A DNA stretch of 64,000 nt, from the NCBI GenBank assembly GCA_009869945.1, contig WIXG01000140.1:1-64000 (forward strand), in the 5' to 3' direction. A program made the position numbers and the translations under genes. The notes under the pieces are model-generated. The model ran no database searches. It saw only the letters and a list, made by a program, of their open reading frames with translations, and had not been told where the DNA came from. The first letter of the stretch is position 1; the number at the start of each line of letters is the position of its first letter. Below are positions 1-11,267 of the stretch, piece by piece. The stretch is from Mesaphorura yosii (lineage: Eukaryota; Arthropoda; Collembola; Poduromorpha; Tullbergiidae).

Positions 1-213
1 CACTGGGCACGGTTGGAACTTTGGTGGATTTGGTAGGCCAAGTTTGGTCGATTCACGTCGCAAACCTTTTGAGTTCACCATTCGGGATATGGTGCTGATG
101 CTTACGTTGATTCCTTCCTCCGCCAACTGCTTCTTGATGTCGCGAAGCGACATACCAGTTTTGGAAAGCTGCTTAACACTGGCCTCCACTTCGGGGGCAA
201 ATAACTTCGGCAT
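1..213 (-). CDS. Transposase N-terminus (HTH region), cut by window edge
   Basis: The frame starts at ATG (213-211) and gives 71 residues before the window ends. It begins MPKLFAPEVEASVKQLSKTG, followed by MSLRDIKKQLAEEGINVSIS and TISRMV. This looks like the first helix-turn-helix of a Tc1/mariner-like transposase, which binds the terminal repeat. There is no stop in the visible part. The catalytic domain is not visible, so activity cannot be assessed. It could instead be a domesticated HTH protein, but the repeat-like end with a flanking TA at 360-362 favours a transposon. Confidence 0.6.
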   Translation of the reverse strand, partial: MPKLFAPEVEASVKQLSKTGMSLRDIKKQLAEEGINVSISTISRMVNSKGLRRESTKLGLPNPPKFQPCPV

Positions 214-360
214 CTTAACAGAATTGTTAACCGAGTGAACACGACAGGGACAAAAAAGAGGATGAGCTAGAAGTCTTGTGTGTAAAGTTTTGAAAATACT
301 GCGTGGTACACAAGTTATGCGAATAAAACGTGTGTTTCAAAAAGGGTGCCCCATCCTCTG
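1..360 (-). mobile_element. Tc1/mariner-type DNA transposon, one end only
   Basis: The element runs off the left edge of the window. Read on the minus strand, its outer end starts CAGAGGATGGGGCACCC right beside a TA dinucleotide at 361-362. That is the usual arrangement for Tc1/mariner elements: a terminal inverted repeat beginning CA, inserted at a duplicated TA. About 145 bases further in, an open frame begins with a helix-turn-helix DNA-binding region, as expected for a transposase. The second terminal repeat and the catalytic DDE/D part lie outside the window, so family, integrity and length cannot be judged. The insertion lies upstream of, or within an intron of, the receptor gene that follows. 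Confidence 0.7.
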
Positions 361-362
361 TA

Positions 363-823
363 TGCAACAACACAGTTTAAAAATACTGGTTGCGAATGAA
401 TAAAGAAGATTAGGGAGATTGAAAGCGCAAAATTATGGCTTAGGAGGAGTAATTTGCCTGATTTACGTGAGCATTGCCTACGCTGGTTAATCTGCAAGTA
501 ATCCACCGCCTGTAGTGTGTAGACTTGTCTAGACGCACACGCTAGACACAGGCAGCCACTAACAAGCTCACTTGTGTAAACTTCAAACTTGGCTAGAATT
601 TAAGCCGACGCGGCCGCCCGAAGGGAAGCTAATGGATAGCGGATCAAAGGAGATTTGCTCAAAACTCTACCGTGTATCGCATTGCAATTTTGCAATGCAA
701 CTGCGATTCAGCTGACATTCTCGATCGCATACGTATTTATATTTTTCAAAGAGGTATTTTATAAAGATGCTGCCCTTATTTGTAAGCCTGTCATAATATT
801 TTTCTATGTTTGTTGTGTTGCAG
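363..823. other. Non-coding stretch, probably intron of the receptor gene
   Basis: No exon is recognisable. The stretch ends in a good acceptor (tgttgcag at 816-823) that opens the first receptor exon visible here, so it is most likely the 3' part of an intron into which the transposon at 1-360 inserted. Exons for TM1-TM4 are not in the window. Confidence 0.5.
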
Positions 824-3800
824 AGCATGATTTTCCACGTGGAGGTGCATCCCATTTACAAATCATTTCAGCAGTGCGTTACATTCGGATTCTTCTCCAC
901 GCCCGAGGAAGAAATGATCTACAACATTCTGTCGCTGATTTTCATGTATTTCCTTCCGCTCGCCGTCATCTTTTTCACGTACGGAATGATCCTCTGCAAA
1001 ATAAGCAGGAAATCTCGCCAGCAGAGAGAATCGCGTAAGTCAACCACAACCGCGAAGAATTTCTATTAACACATTCGCATTCTTTGTCCGGCCGAAATTA
1101 AAATTCGAGAATCACGAATTCACGAATTGCGGATTCACGCCGTGCCTGCGAAAAATTCATTACACATTATTATTACAGGGCGAGATTTGACACAGGCGAG
1201 TGGCCGGATTTTATTGCGGCGCAACGAGGCGCTAAACCACATGGAACGGGCCAAAAGCCGGACTCTTCGCTTGACGTTTGTGATTGTAAGTGCTCTCGAT
1301 CCAATTGCACGACGGCTGCGGTTTGAATAGCTGGAGAGCAGCGAGCGCATTCTTTCACTGGCTGGTCTTTTTAATTAGGTTTTGTGCTTCGTGCTCTGCT
1401 GGACTCCGTATGTGGTCATAACACTCTGGTAAGGAAACTAATTTAATTCCAATTACTTTTCCCACATGAGACTCTGCGTATTGCCAGTATCACTCATCTT
1501 TTACGACTAGGCCTTAATTACACCCGTACGTTATTAAGTTTTATGGCTCTCGAACCCGTTTTCTCGTTCAAGGCCGGCCCACTTTTCATTAAGACGCGTG
1601 ACTCTCGTGCGGCCAAGCTTTGAGTGGTCCATAAACGAATTTCGAATTATTTTTTATCCTGCAGCCCGAAACACGTGCAGAAATGCGACAGGAACCGTTG
1701 TTGTCCTTTGAGCAGGAACTTTTTAATCAGGGGGCCTTTTAAGAAGTTTTTAATAACAAAATCTGCAGCGGAACAGCAAAGTTTATGTGGATTGGAAAAC
1801 TGAGAAGATGCGGAGAGGATGTGTGTTAACATTGAAAATTAATATGATCGCACGGCACGACCGATTTTCCTTTTGTTCACGTGTTCCATTTTCATTGATA
1901 GAAACCTTCCGGCTTCGGAAACTTAGTTTTATTAAATCTGGACCCCGAATTCCGCGCGCGGAGGTTCAATAAAACAGCAATTCGAAACATGTGCCGTGCT
2001 CATAATTTCGATAATAAAATCAGTTTTCTCTGCAGCAAGTGAAAGTTAGTGAAAGCAAGCAGTGTCGCTACTGGATTGCTGGTAAACATGTCCCGGACGC
2101 TCCTTGGAACTCAATAACCCGTATCTGAATCCGGTTCCGCGCTCGTCCCTCAAATATTTATAAACTCAAAATCAAATTCCATTTCTGTCCTGCATGGAGC
2201 TCCGCGTTTTGCATCCAGCCTTCCAACATAGGGAAAGTCAAATTCTCCCAAGTCTCCAAAGGGAATACGAGATCAGTTCCATTTTGTAAAAACGTGGAGA
2301 GAAAAACGAGTAAAATTTTGTTTCTGCATAATGCATAAAGCATGATGAAAATGCAGAAGAATTTGTTGCGCCAATTTGACATTCGTCTCGACCGATTTGA
2401 TGAGACGAAACGAAACGAGACGAGGAATTAGGCGAATGCGAGTGTAAAGCAGAACTAGAACGTGACCGTAACATCTTAAGGAATCACAAATGCTCAGCGT
2501 GCGGGCTGACATTTGACTAAAGTCGTGATTCGCGAATTCAGCCCTCTTTCTCTTGCACGTCGCGTCGCCCGCCTGTCAACTCTTTATTGGTACAAATTCA
2601 GACTCCCGCCGTGTCGCGCTGCGCTGACTGACTTTCACGAGACGAAAGGTGACACGCTTTCCAGGCCATTCCAGCACGGCACGCGCACAATTTTTCAATT
2701 TTGACTTTTTTTTGGACTTTCTTTGACTCGCTTGACGTCATGTCACGTCACGTCAAAGAAGCACACGAATCGAACGAAAGTTCGATAGTTCGAAGTTAAT
2801 ACAGATTTGCGCGCAGATTAAAGGGAATTATACAAAATCACGTAATGCAGTACGAAAACGAAAATCGAATCTGAGCGCGTGCGAAATAAATCGCGTTGTG
2901 GTCGTTTCTCACTTTTCAAGTGAATTGTAAATTCAGAACAAAAATATAAACAATGCAGTGCTCTGCCTGCCTGCCTGCGAGCGTTGCTTTCTTGTCTCAA
3001 AGTGAAAGTCAAAGAAAAGGACCACCACTACCGCCCGCAAGAGTGGTTCGCAATGATCTAGTATTATTAGCTGAAAGTAAACAATTCATGAAGCACGAGC
3101 ACATGCACGGGCGCACAGACGGCAGTGATTTACGAGTTATGTGCAAATATTTCATCGCATGAATACCAAGTAAAAGGCGAGATGACGACGACGTGTTTCG
3201 TGCTTCGACTTCGTCCAGTGCCTGAGAACTTTTTTAGATATCTGTCGCCAACGCCAAATAGGCCAAATTCAGTGTTGACAATTATTTATTGACGACTCCA
3301 TTCGAATTTTAGTGGCTACGTTTGTTGTGGCCATCGCAGGAAATGACCGATTGGCAAGCATGACAAGCAATGCTTTTGCAGTCGCTATTACGTCAATCTC
3401 TAACGATAGAGTTGCTTGCTAGAGTTTGAGGGCTGTTTTTGAGTTCACACGGGCGAATCCTCACACGGCCGCGCATATGTATAAAATCCTCTCAGGTCCG
3501 TCGGCTGGAGTCGGCGAGGCGAGTTGCTGAAGTGGAACTGGAAACTGTGGAAATTAAAGTACTTCATGCGTAAAGTTGGTCGGGCAATAAACAAATTGAC
3601 TCGTCCTTTCACGGAATCGGACAGGCATAAAGTTTGAAAACAATTCAGCTATTCATATAGGCCAAAGCCAAAGGCAGGGATTCGTGTCCCACGTTTTCGT
3701 TCATTGAGACTGAGAAAGGAGCCGAACTCGAAAGTCTGGACAACTTTCGTCATTACCTAAACTTTTATGATTTATGTCGCCAACCTCGACTTTGACTCCA

Positions 3801-4980
3801 CCAAATCCGTCTCACTTTTTTATTGTCTGCAGGTACATGTTTGACCGCGCGAGTGCGAAGCAGCTGGACGGGAAGATTCAGGACTTTCTCTTCATAATGG
3901 CGGTGGCCAACTCGTGCGTGAACCCGCTCATTTACGGGACGTACACGCGTGAGTGCCGCGAGTCGGTCACGACGTGCTGCGGCCAGTCAAAGTGCTGCGA
4001 GACGGAAGACACGCGCCGCCAGCAGCGTCTGGCGCTCCTCCGCACCGCCTCGCGCAAGTCAACTGGTAAGGACTCCAATGAGATGATAATCAACCAGCAA
4101 GCAAACGTCCGAAAGGGATTTTTAAATTCTAAAAGTGAGAATGAGGAACTTTCACCTCCCCTTCTTTTTTACTTTCACTTTTCACTCACGTTAACACAGC
4201 GCGCGGCATGCCGAGTGGCACTTCCAGGCTGTTGGCTAATTAAAATTACCTTTGTGGTTTCAGATGTTTTAGTTGTAGAATTTCTCACTTCCGAATCCGA
4301 CTCCGGACTCTGTCTGGAAATGGAAATGCCACTCGAACGAACCCGCCCTACGAATGGGAACGTGGCTCTTTTAAAAATTTCCACTGCCTACGCGAAATGT
4401 CAGCGGAAAAGTTCAGTTTCATCTTGCATCCGTGTTTATTTAATTGTTCTGTGGTTGCCTATGTGGTCTGCTTACAGATATCGATTTGATTTATTTTGTT
4501 TTAATTTCATATCGTGCTTTGCTTTAATTAATTTCAGCTTCGTTCCGCCTGGGCACGACGACCGCTCCATCGACGCCTCCCGTGCAGCAGGGTAACCAAG
4601 ACTTTCACTTCCCACAGTCCGCGGCGGCGATGCAGAGGAACAATTCGAGGGGCGTCACGACGCGAAGCGTCAAATTGAAGCTCCCCGAAGACAGCCGCGT
4701 TCGCGACCGCGATGACCCCGCTCTTGTGGTAGAATTCTCCGCGCACACGCCGCGCGAAGAGTCGAAATCCAACCACCTCCGTTTTCAGCCCTCCACTACG
4801 TACAAGCCCTCGAACGTCACAAATATTCCGCTGACTCACTACAACCGCATTAACCTGGAGAATCCCATCGACAAGCAGGCGCAGACGCAGCCTTGCTGCA
4901 CGGCGTTTGGGAAAAAGACGACCTGCACGTCCCTCGTCTACCGAACCAATCACGGCGCAATTCCTGGACCCAAGGTTTAA
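824..4980 (+). CDS. AKH/corazonin/GnRH-family neuropeptide receptor (GPCR), 3' part
   Basis: A class A G-protein-coupled receptor of the adipokinetic hormone/ACP/corazonin/GnRH family. Exons read as 824-1034, 1179-1285, 1379-1428, 3833-4065 and 4538-4980, with phases that join cleanly into 347 residues. The first exon holds extracellular loop 2 ([16 protein letters not shown]) and TM5. Next come the third intracellular loop ([14 protein letters not shown]), TM6 ([17 protein letters not shown]), and TM7 ([12 protein letters not shown], the NPxxY motif). The tail is long, Ser/Thr-rich and contains a Cys-rich stretch ([10 protein letters not shown]) that may be palmitoylated. TM1-TM4 lie upstream of the window. 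The intron between TM6 and TM7 is about 2.4 kb. The family is clear, but whether the ligand is AKH, ACP or corazonin cannot be decided by eye; FDRxSA after TM6 leans towards AKH/ACP receptors. Confidence 0.87.
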
Positions 4981-5186
4981 TTCCTGGAAATTGGTTGCTG
5001 ATCTCCTGCACCAATCGAATCTAATCCTGGCAGAGCTTATTGTTTTGTATCTGGACTCAAAATGGATCAAATATTTATTTTAGCCTACGACAGCTCAACA
5101 AATGATACCTGCATATTTCTGTGTGTGTGATAATACAAGTAAGCGTTCCGGAATGTATATTAGTGTGAAACTCCAATAATAATAGT

Positions 5187-5192
5187 AATAAA
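5187..5192 (+). terminator. Poly(A) signal AATAAA of the receptor gene
   Basis: AATAAA lies about 207 bases after the receptor stop codon and only about 104 bases before the 3' end of the oppositely oriented PDIA4 coding region. The two 3' UTRs probably overlap or abut. Confidence 0.5.
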
Positions 5193-5295
5193 ATTCTATG
5201 TTACGTTGTTCACATCTTGACTCGATCACAATTTCACAATTCCCATTCGAAGTTAGGAGATAAGTAAGCATTAATCAGTACAGGTTTGGCGCTCG

Positions 5296-7902
5296 TCACA
5301 GCTCATCTTTTGGACTCGGCGTTGGTTCGCTCTCGCCCTCGGTCGCAGCGTTGATGCTGGTGGGTTCAGGCACCGGCTCTGGCTTGCCCAAACGACGCTG
5401 TTCGATGAAATCCTGCAAAGCAACACAGATTCCTCTTAAACTCGTAATTAAAGCCGAAGCCAGCGAATGAAGAAAGGCAAAAGCGCCGAAATAAATTCAT
5501 CACTTGCCTTGACGTGTGAGTATGATCGATCTCCTTCGTAGAGGTATGGCTCCTCCTTCCTCGTGCCTTTGATGAAAAATATTGTCGGGTACCCTTTCAC
5601 CATAAAGCCCGGTGGCACATCTAACATGAAAGGAAGGAGTTGCAACTGAGATCAAGATCAACTCATTCATTCAGCATCCGGCACTGCACGTCAGTCCTAC
5701 CATTCGTCGTTCCATCCATCTTGGCAAAGAGAAGTTTTGATGAACTCATGTTCTTGGCCAACTTCTTGAACGTCTTCTCAAACTCTTTGCAGTGCCCACA
5801 CCTGAGACGAGTTTAGAATTTATCAGCCTCATGCCTGACCTTATACGATTTCAGATTTCGCCGTGTGGGAAGCGTGTGATCATACATATTCTTACCATGG
5901 CGCGTAGATGTAAAACACGACGTCACGAGCGTGGTCGTCCTTCTTGTACACCTCCTCCTCAAAGTTGTCGGCCACCGCAATAAATACGGGACCATCCTGC
6001 CTGCTTGGAATCGGCTGGGATCTCCAGACTGGCTTCAGCTTGTCTACAAAATGCAAATGCAATGGAGCAAATCTTAATCAGACTCACGTGGTTGGCTTGG
6101 CTTACGGTCTTGCGCTTGCTGCACAAAGCTTCGCAGATCACTTCCATCAAAGTCGTCGACGGGGTCCATCCGATACTTGACCAGATTGTGGTCGTACCAT
6201 ATTGCATTCACGTCCACTCCCGAGTCGTCCAATTTCACGGCTTCTAGTTCTTCATTGTAGTCGTCTTCGTTTGAAATTGCGAACCTGGAATGCATTTCCA
6301 GAATTACAATTCTGCGGCTCCGGCTCCAGTTGTAATTTATGGCGTGTCTTACGTGATGGAAGGAAAATCCTTGGCCACTTCCAGAATCTTCTTGCGCACG
6401 ATTTGACTAGCTTTCTCGTACTGGTGATCGAAGTTCGCGTCGTAGTAAACGACAACCAAAGGACGTTTATGGTAGAATAAGACTTGGTTCTGTTTGTTGC
6501 GTTGGCCAACGAGAGGCCGATAATTTACTCGAATAAATTCGGCGATGTCGTCTCCTGAGCTCGTAACCTGTTAAAAATGGAGGTAAAAGTCTAGACAGCA
6601 TGAAAAACTGTCTGTAACTTCCGCAAAGTTAACATTTTACTCACATCAGTTAATTTCGACTCGTTTTGCTCGTACTCGGAATGGAAAACGGTGGGTTTCT
6701 TCACAATCACAACTTCTTCCCGAGCACCACTGAACGCCTTGCGTACTTCTTTGTTAAAGCTGTGGACGAATCTGAGCGGTTCGCCTCGTAGAAAGTTGGC
6801 TACTGCGAAGAATTCATCGTAGAACTTCGAGTTCTTGTTATCAAACAGGCCCACGACTGTTGGGATGTATCTTTCGATCCGATTTTGAAGTTCCTGTAGT
6901 GTTTTGCAGTTTGTGGTGGGGCTCTTGAGCTGCTCCTTCATGTACGAGACAATGCCAGGCGCTTCTCTGCTTCCTTTGTACTCGAACGCCCTGCCGTACC
7001 TGAAGACTAGCAGTGTCGGCCACCCTTTAACCTTGAATTGATCGGAAAGATCTTTGGCCTTCGTCCCGTCAATTTGCGCTAGCTTTACTCCGTACTCTTT
7101 CAAACTGGCCGCGGCGTTAATGTACTCGGGTTTAATCTGCAATGAAAGGACACATCAGAAAGAATTTAGGACATTCGAGAGTTCATTCTAATTAATCTTT
7201 ACCTTCTGGCAATGTTGACAATACTCGGCATAAAACAGGACGAGAACGAGAGGCTTGGGCGTTAGAAAGTCAATGAAATTTTCTGCTGCCAACTCAACGA
7301 CACTGCTAGGCGGTGGTTTCCAGTCGGGATCGGCTCTCGCCTTCATGTAGGCCACAATTCCGTCGGCGTTCCGTTCTCCGCTATATTCCTCCGACTTGAC
7401 GCCTTTGTGAAAAAGAAAGATCGTTGGGAAACCCTGGATTCTGTACTCTTGTGCCAAGGCAGTCTCCACCGTCGCGTCGACTTTCGCCAGCGTGACGTTC
7501 ACTTCTTCAATCTTCAACTCCCGGGAAGCTTGCGAATATTCTGGTGCTAGGGTCTTGCAGTGGCCACACCAAGGCGCGTAGAACTCGACCAGAACAAAAT
7601 CTCTGGTATGAATAACATGGTTGAAGTTTTGCTTCGTCAGTATGAGGACATCCTCCTCCTCCATCAACTCGTAATTCCCGTGAACATCGGTGAGAACTTC
7701 GACATCTGACCGAAATTCATAACCAATTGCCATTAATTTAACATATGAATGGAAACGCAGAACGCTAAATTCTTATGATTGTCTTACCACCATCGTTAAG
7801 TACAAAATTCTTCTTAATCTCTACTGACTCTTCCTCATTGGTCACTTCGCCGGCCAGTACCAGTAGACCAAGTAGCACTGATAAGTAGATGTGCTTGAAC
7901 AT
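5296..7902 (-). CDS. PDIA4: Protein disulfide-isomerase A4 (ERp72)
   Basis: ER-lumen thiol-disulfide oxidoreductase that forms and rearranges disulfides in secretory proteins. Nine exons (7788-7902, 7203-7705, 6645-7136, 6353-6567, 6106-6284, 5896-6043, 5701-5801, 5508-5620, 5296-5412) give 660 residues, near the usual ERp72 size. It starts with a signal peptide (MFKHIYLSVLLGLLVLAGEV) and ends in KDEL. Three thioredoxin modules are visible: APWCGHC at about 86-89, AEYCQHC at about 201-204, and APWCGHC at about 552-555. The order a0-a-b-b'-a' fits ERp72 rather than PDIA3 or PDIA1. The second site is unusual (CQHC, with Tyr instead of Trp before it). The last intron appears to use a GC donor. 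The gene converges on the receptor gene. Confidence 0.93.
5413..5507 (-). other. GC-AG intron in PDIA4
   Basis: The exon ends in CACGTCAAG and is followed by GCAAGTG. The acceptor is tttgcag. Frame and family length require removal of this segment: splicing gives SYSHVK joined to DFIEQRRLGK, while read-through meets a stop before KDEL. GC-AG introns are a minor but normal class for the major spliceosome. Confidence 0.75.
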
Positions 7903-9629
7903 CGTCGGTTCTTAAATGTATTGATGTACTATTGACTACAAATCATTCCAGAGATTCCAGACTGCAACACATCAGCTGCTTGCCGAACTGTTTGTGGTTC
8001 TTTTTTCTAGTTGCGAGGAGAAAGACACAACAAAAAGTTGTAACCCGCTTCAATTCTGGAACTTTTCTTGTCTCGTCAGTTGAGTTGTATTGCTGTCACG
8101 GTCACTCGTGTTCCAATCAATTATTCAGGACCATTAGCGATTAACCCCACCACTTAGAAATATGCAATACCGTTAAAATTCACCACTTGGTCGCTTTCCA
8201 GTGATGGGTTATTCAATATCTAATCCAAAGCTGTGAAAATAATGAACTGTCGAAGGAGGCCTTGACTCACCGCCTCGGCTCGATGGCACTATTAACTACT
8301 AGTCGATTAACTTGTTAACTTTTTGATGTAAACTTCCGATTCCACAGGAAAGAGATGAAAAGCAGCATCACAGCACGGATGACAGATGAGACAGGATCAC
8401 AGCCTGATGCTGAGACGTGGTGCGATGCAACGTTCAATTTTGGTCTCAAGCAAGCAGGGTTGCTCGCTCAGCATCAGCAGCATGCTGTTAACAGTGAGAC
8501 ATTGACCTTAAACGTTAAACCGCTTCCAGCAATACGACTACGCAGGAGATCAACAATGAAGCCTTTGTTGCAAACTCACAACTCACGGCCGCATGATGCC
8601 CGGATTTATTGCTCCTCTGATAGTATCGTTCTTCGTGGAATTCATGATTGTGTAAATAAAAGCCTTACAAAGGACGTACGATGATTTGGCGTAAAAGTGC
8701 TTATTTTTAATTAAACGTCAGAGTTGGTGCGTACACGAATGAAGGGAGTTACAGCGCAAATCGTAGTGGTTAAAAGAGATTGCTGAGATGTACACAATAC
8801 TAGTTAAAGTATCATTAGCTATAAAACTGAGAATCAACAAGTCGTCCTTAAAATTAGGTGCCCTTGCTTTACGCTAGTTAGTCCGTACAGCTCTGCGAGA
8901 CTTCGAAGAAACTTAGTCTAAGTGTGGCCACTACCACGTTAAGTTAAGTTACAGTAATTAAAACAAGAAAGCTTCATGAATTTCAGAGAACTAATCAAGT
9001 AATTTACAAATTAAATATCACCTCCAAGTACTGGCACAATCAATATCGATACTTTTGTAAGGACAAGTTAATTGTTGTAATAAAAGTCGTTACAGTAATC
9101 GGAAGAGCACTAATGATAGTAAAAATCGGAAGTCATGCAGCAATGAAAGTCGGACAGTCTTTGATCATGACTAAAACTATTTGCTCTAAGAACGCAAGCG
9201 TACGTATAAGAAGAATGGTAGCCATACTACGCTTAAATGCTGTTCAATATTTACAACGCGAACTCCTGCTGCAACTGCTAATTAACCGTCGTGTACTGCT
9301 TTGTTCACAATAATAATCAAGTCTGATTATAACTTGGCTGCTGTGAAAAGGCCAAACATGAACATAATCTTGTAATCAAAAGTTTGAACCGTTATGTAGT
9401 AGTAAAATTATGTTAGTAGTAAAAAATGTTGATTGATTGCTCGGCAGCAACTTCGTTTTGAGAATGAGCAATGAGTGATTCGACTTAAACAATGAGGAAT
9501 GTGCTTTCCGAGAGTTGAACCGGGCTGCGTGGTTACCGTCGCTCTCTGAAAAGTGCATAAACCCAAATTCTTCAGTCACCTCCCGCAAAATAAATTAAAC
9601 TATTGGGAAATATTGCCGCCATAGTGGAC
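7903..9629. other. Intergenic: PDIA4 promoter side and gustavus 3' UTR
   Basis: No coding exon is supported. The stretch nearest 7903 should hold the PDIA4 promoter; I saw no TATA box. The part from about 8600 up to 9629 is probably the 3' UTR of gustavus: minus-strand AATAAA occurs near 8603-8608. An open frame at 8355-8684 (+) has no recognisable domain. Confidence 0.45.
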
Positions 9630-10942
9630 TTACTTGTAGAGGAGATACTCCCGGATGGCGGGAGGCAAGTCAAGCTCATTTAGTCTATGCAGCCTCTCTT
9701 TCGTTACACATTGGCGAATCACTCTTCGACAAAGAAACTTCAACGGGAGGGGTTCGGCTGCAAGTGCAACGAATATGGTCAATTAGTAACTTATTACAAT
9801 TACACTCAGCCATTCAACACTAGCCTTAGTTGAGGTTGTGACTTACGATCTAAGCCGCCGATGTATTTCATCGTAATTTCGCAATGTCCCCAAACGGCCG
9901 AAACAATTGGAAATAATGTTTTTCCTTTCAGTCCACGGAAGGCAATGCCGAGATACTGACCTTCCACGACGAAGGCCAAGGTGCCTTCGTCCATGTCGAG
10001 AACAACTGCAATTCAATGCGTACACATTAATTTTCTACTTGTAGCCAGTAGTGAAGCCGATGAAACATTCGGCATACCTTGAAAGGTATCGGGGACTATA
10101 AAGTTTTCGTCGGGCTTAAGCAAGGAAGGGTAGGTGGTGCCGGACGCAGTGTTTTTGCTGTCGTGGAAGAGTTTATTTCTCCCGAGGTCCCAACCCCACG
10201 ATTGGTCATTGCTTCCGACCAAACTCTGCAAGTAAATGAGATCGTAATCCAGAAATTAGCATCAAGGGCGTTTAGACAGAGCTTTTGAACTGTGTACAAA
10301 TAATTATTTACCTGGTATCCCACGGAATTAAGCGGGGCATCTTGTGTGGCTACGCCTACGACGGCATGAGTTCCTCGTTGTCTAAAACAAAGAGTAACAT
10401 TGATTAATTGTCAGCGTTGGCACATGACAAGTGTTTGAGGAACAGGAGCTCTACGTACCTTGTGGACCAGTGAATTTCCCAAACGTGGAGTCCTTTCACG
10501 AATCCTGTTCTTCCTCGAATGCAATCTGTGCTCTGAGCCACCGGGTGACGATGGAATGTCAACTTATCATCTTCCTGTAACATCAGAAGAGAACACGAGT
10601 TTATGGTTTTTGCAATCGCAAACGCCAAAACAAAAATAGAAATTGCAATACGAATGTGTTCACGCACCTTAACAAAAATATTAAGTGATCTATCCTCTGA
10701 ATTCCACGAGTATTTTAGCTGCAGCTCTTTTGCAGCAGTCGGCATGTCCAAGAGCATATCGAGACGGGCTGGAGGTGTTAATTCTTCCGCTAGTTCTCGT
10801 GGACCTGGTGTTCTGTTTGCTGCTTCACGGCCAATGGCCTTTCCACCTCCAACTAAACCAGAAATCAAAGATTAAGTGACTACTAATCAAGACAATCCTC
10901 CAGCCTCCAGCTCGCAAACGAACCTGAAACTTTCTGCCCCAT
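9630..10942 (-). CDS. gus: SPRY domain-containing SOCS box protein (gustavus / SPSB1-4)
   Basis: Substrate-recognition subunit of an Elongin B/C-Cullin 5 ubiquitin ligase. In flies gustavus binds Vasa and Par-4-like targets through a short Asn-containing motif. Seven exons (10924-10942, 10668-10852, 10459-10574, 10312-10381, 10078-10225, 9847-10005, 9630-9757) give 274 residues, matching vertebrate SPSB1/4 (about 273). Diagnostic pieces: the start [28 protein letters not shown] joined to [51 protein letters not shown]; and [20 protein letters not shown]. The SOCS box at the end has [16 protein letters not shown] and ends YLLYK. Start chosen by homology; the first intron donor (GTTCGT) is weak. 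The frame stays open upstream to 11267, so a longer N-terminal isoform is possible. Confidence 0.94.
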
Positions 10943-11267
10943 GCTCATTCCACGAAGTCGTCCTCGTGTACGTGGGATATTTTGACCAGCGCGAAAATAA
11001 TGAGAACCGGACGAGGAAATGATGGTGGGAGTCACTGGAAACCCAAGCGAAGAAGGTGACTGCGCACACACTGCTGCAGTGGTAACTGAGTTTGAGTCAG
11101 CGGTACTTCGTCTTGTCGAAACGAAGTGTGGTAGCTCCGCCGTGGGTGAGGTCAGGTAGAAATTGGTTCGGGTGCCCGCAATTCTTGATTCAGGAAACAA
11201 ATGGGGACAGTTAAATGAAGAGCTGGAACGGGGAGAGCGTCTTTCTAGTAGATTGCGATGCTGAAGC
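10943..11267 (-). other. gustavus 5' exon: UTR or N-terminal extension
   Basis: The frame of the gustavus start codon stays open upstream for over 300 bases to an acceptor (ttttgcag) next to 11267. The translation is Ser/Arg/Thr-rich and ends [15 protein letters not shown]. It either encodes an isoform-specific N-terminal extension or is simply 5' UTR with no stop. A donor-like GTAAGT (12015-12020, minus strand) could end an upstream non-coding exon. Confidence 0.45.

Noticed and set aside
3480-3486. TATAAAA in the 2.4 kb receptor intron as an alternative promoter
   Set aside because: No following first exon or ATG in frame with the receptor; isolated TATA words are common.
8355-8684. 109-codon plus-strand open frame followed by AATAAA
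   Set aside because: No recognisable domain. It lies in the interval expected to hold gustavus 3' UTR and PDIA4 promoter; the AATAAA is probably chance.
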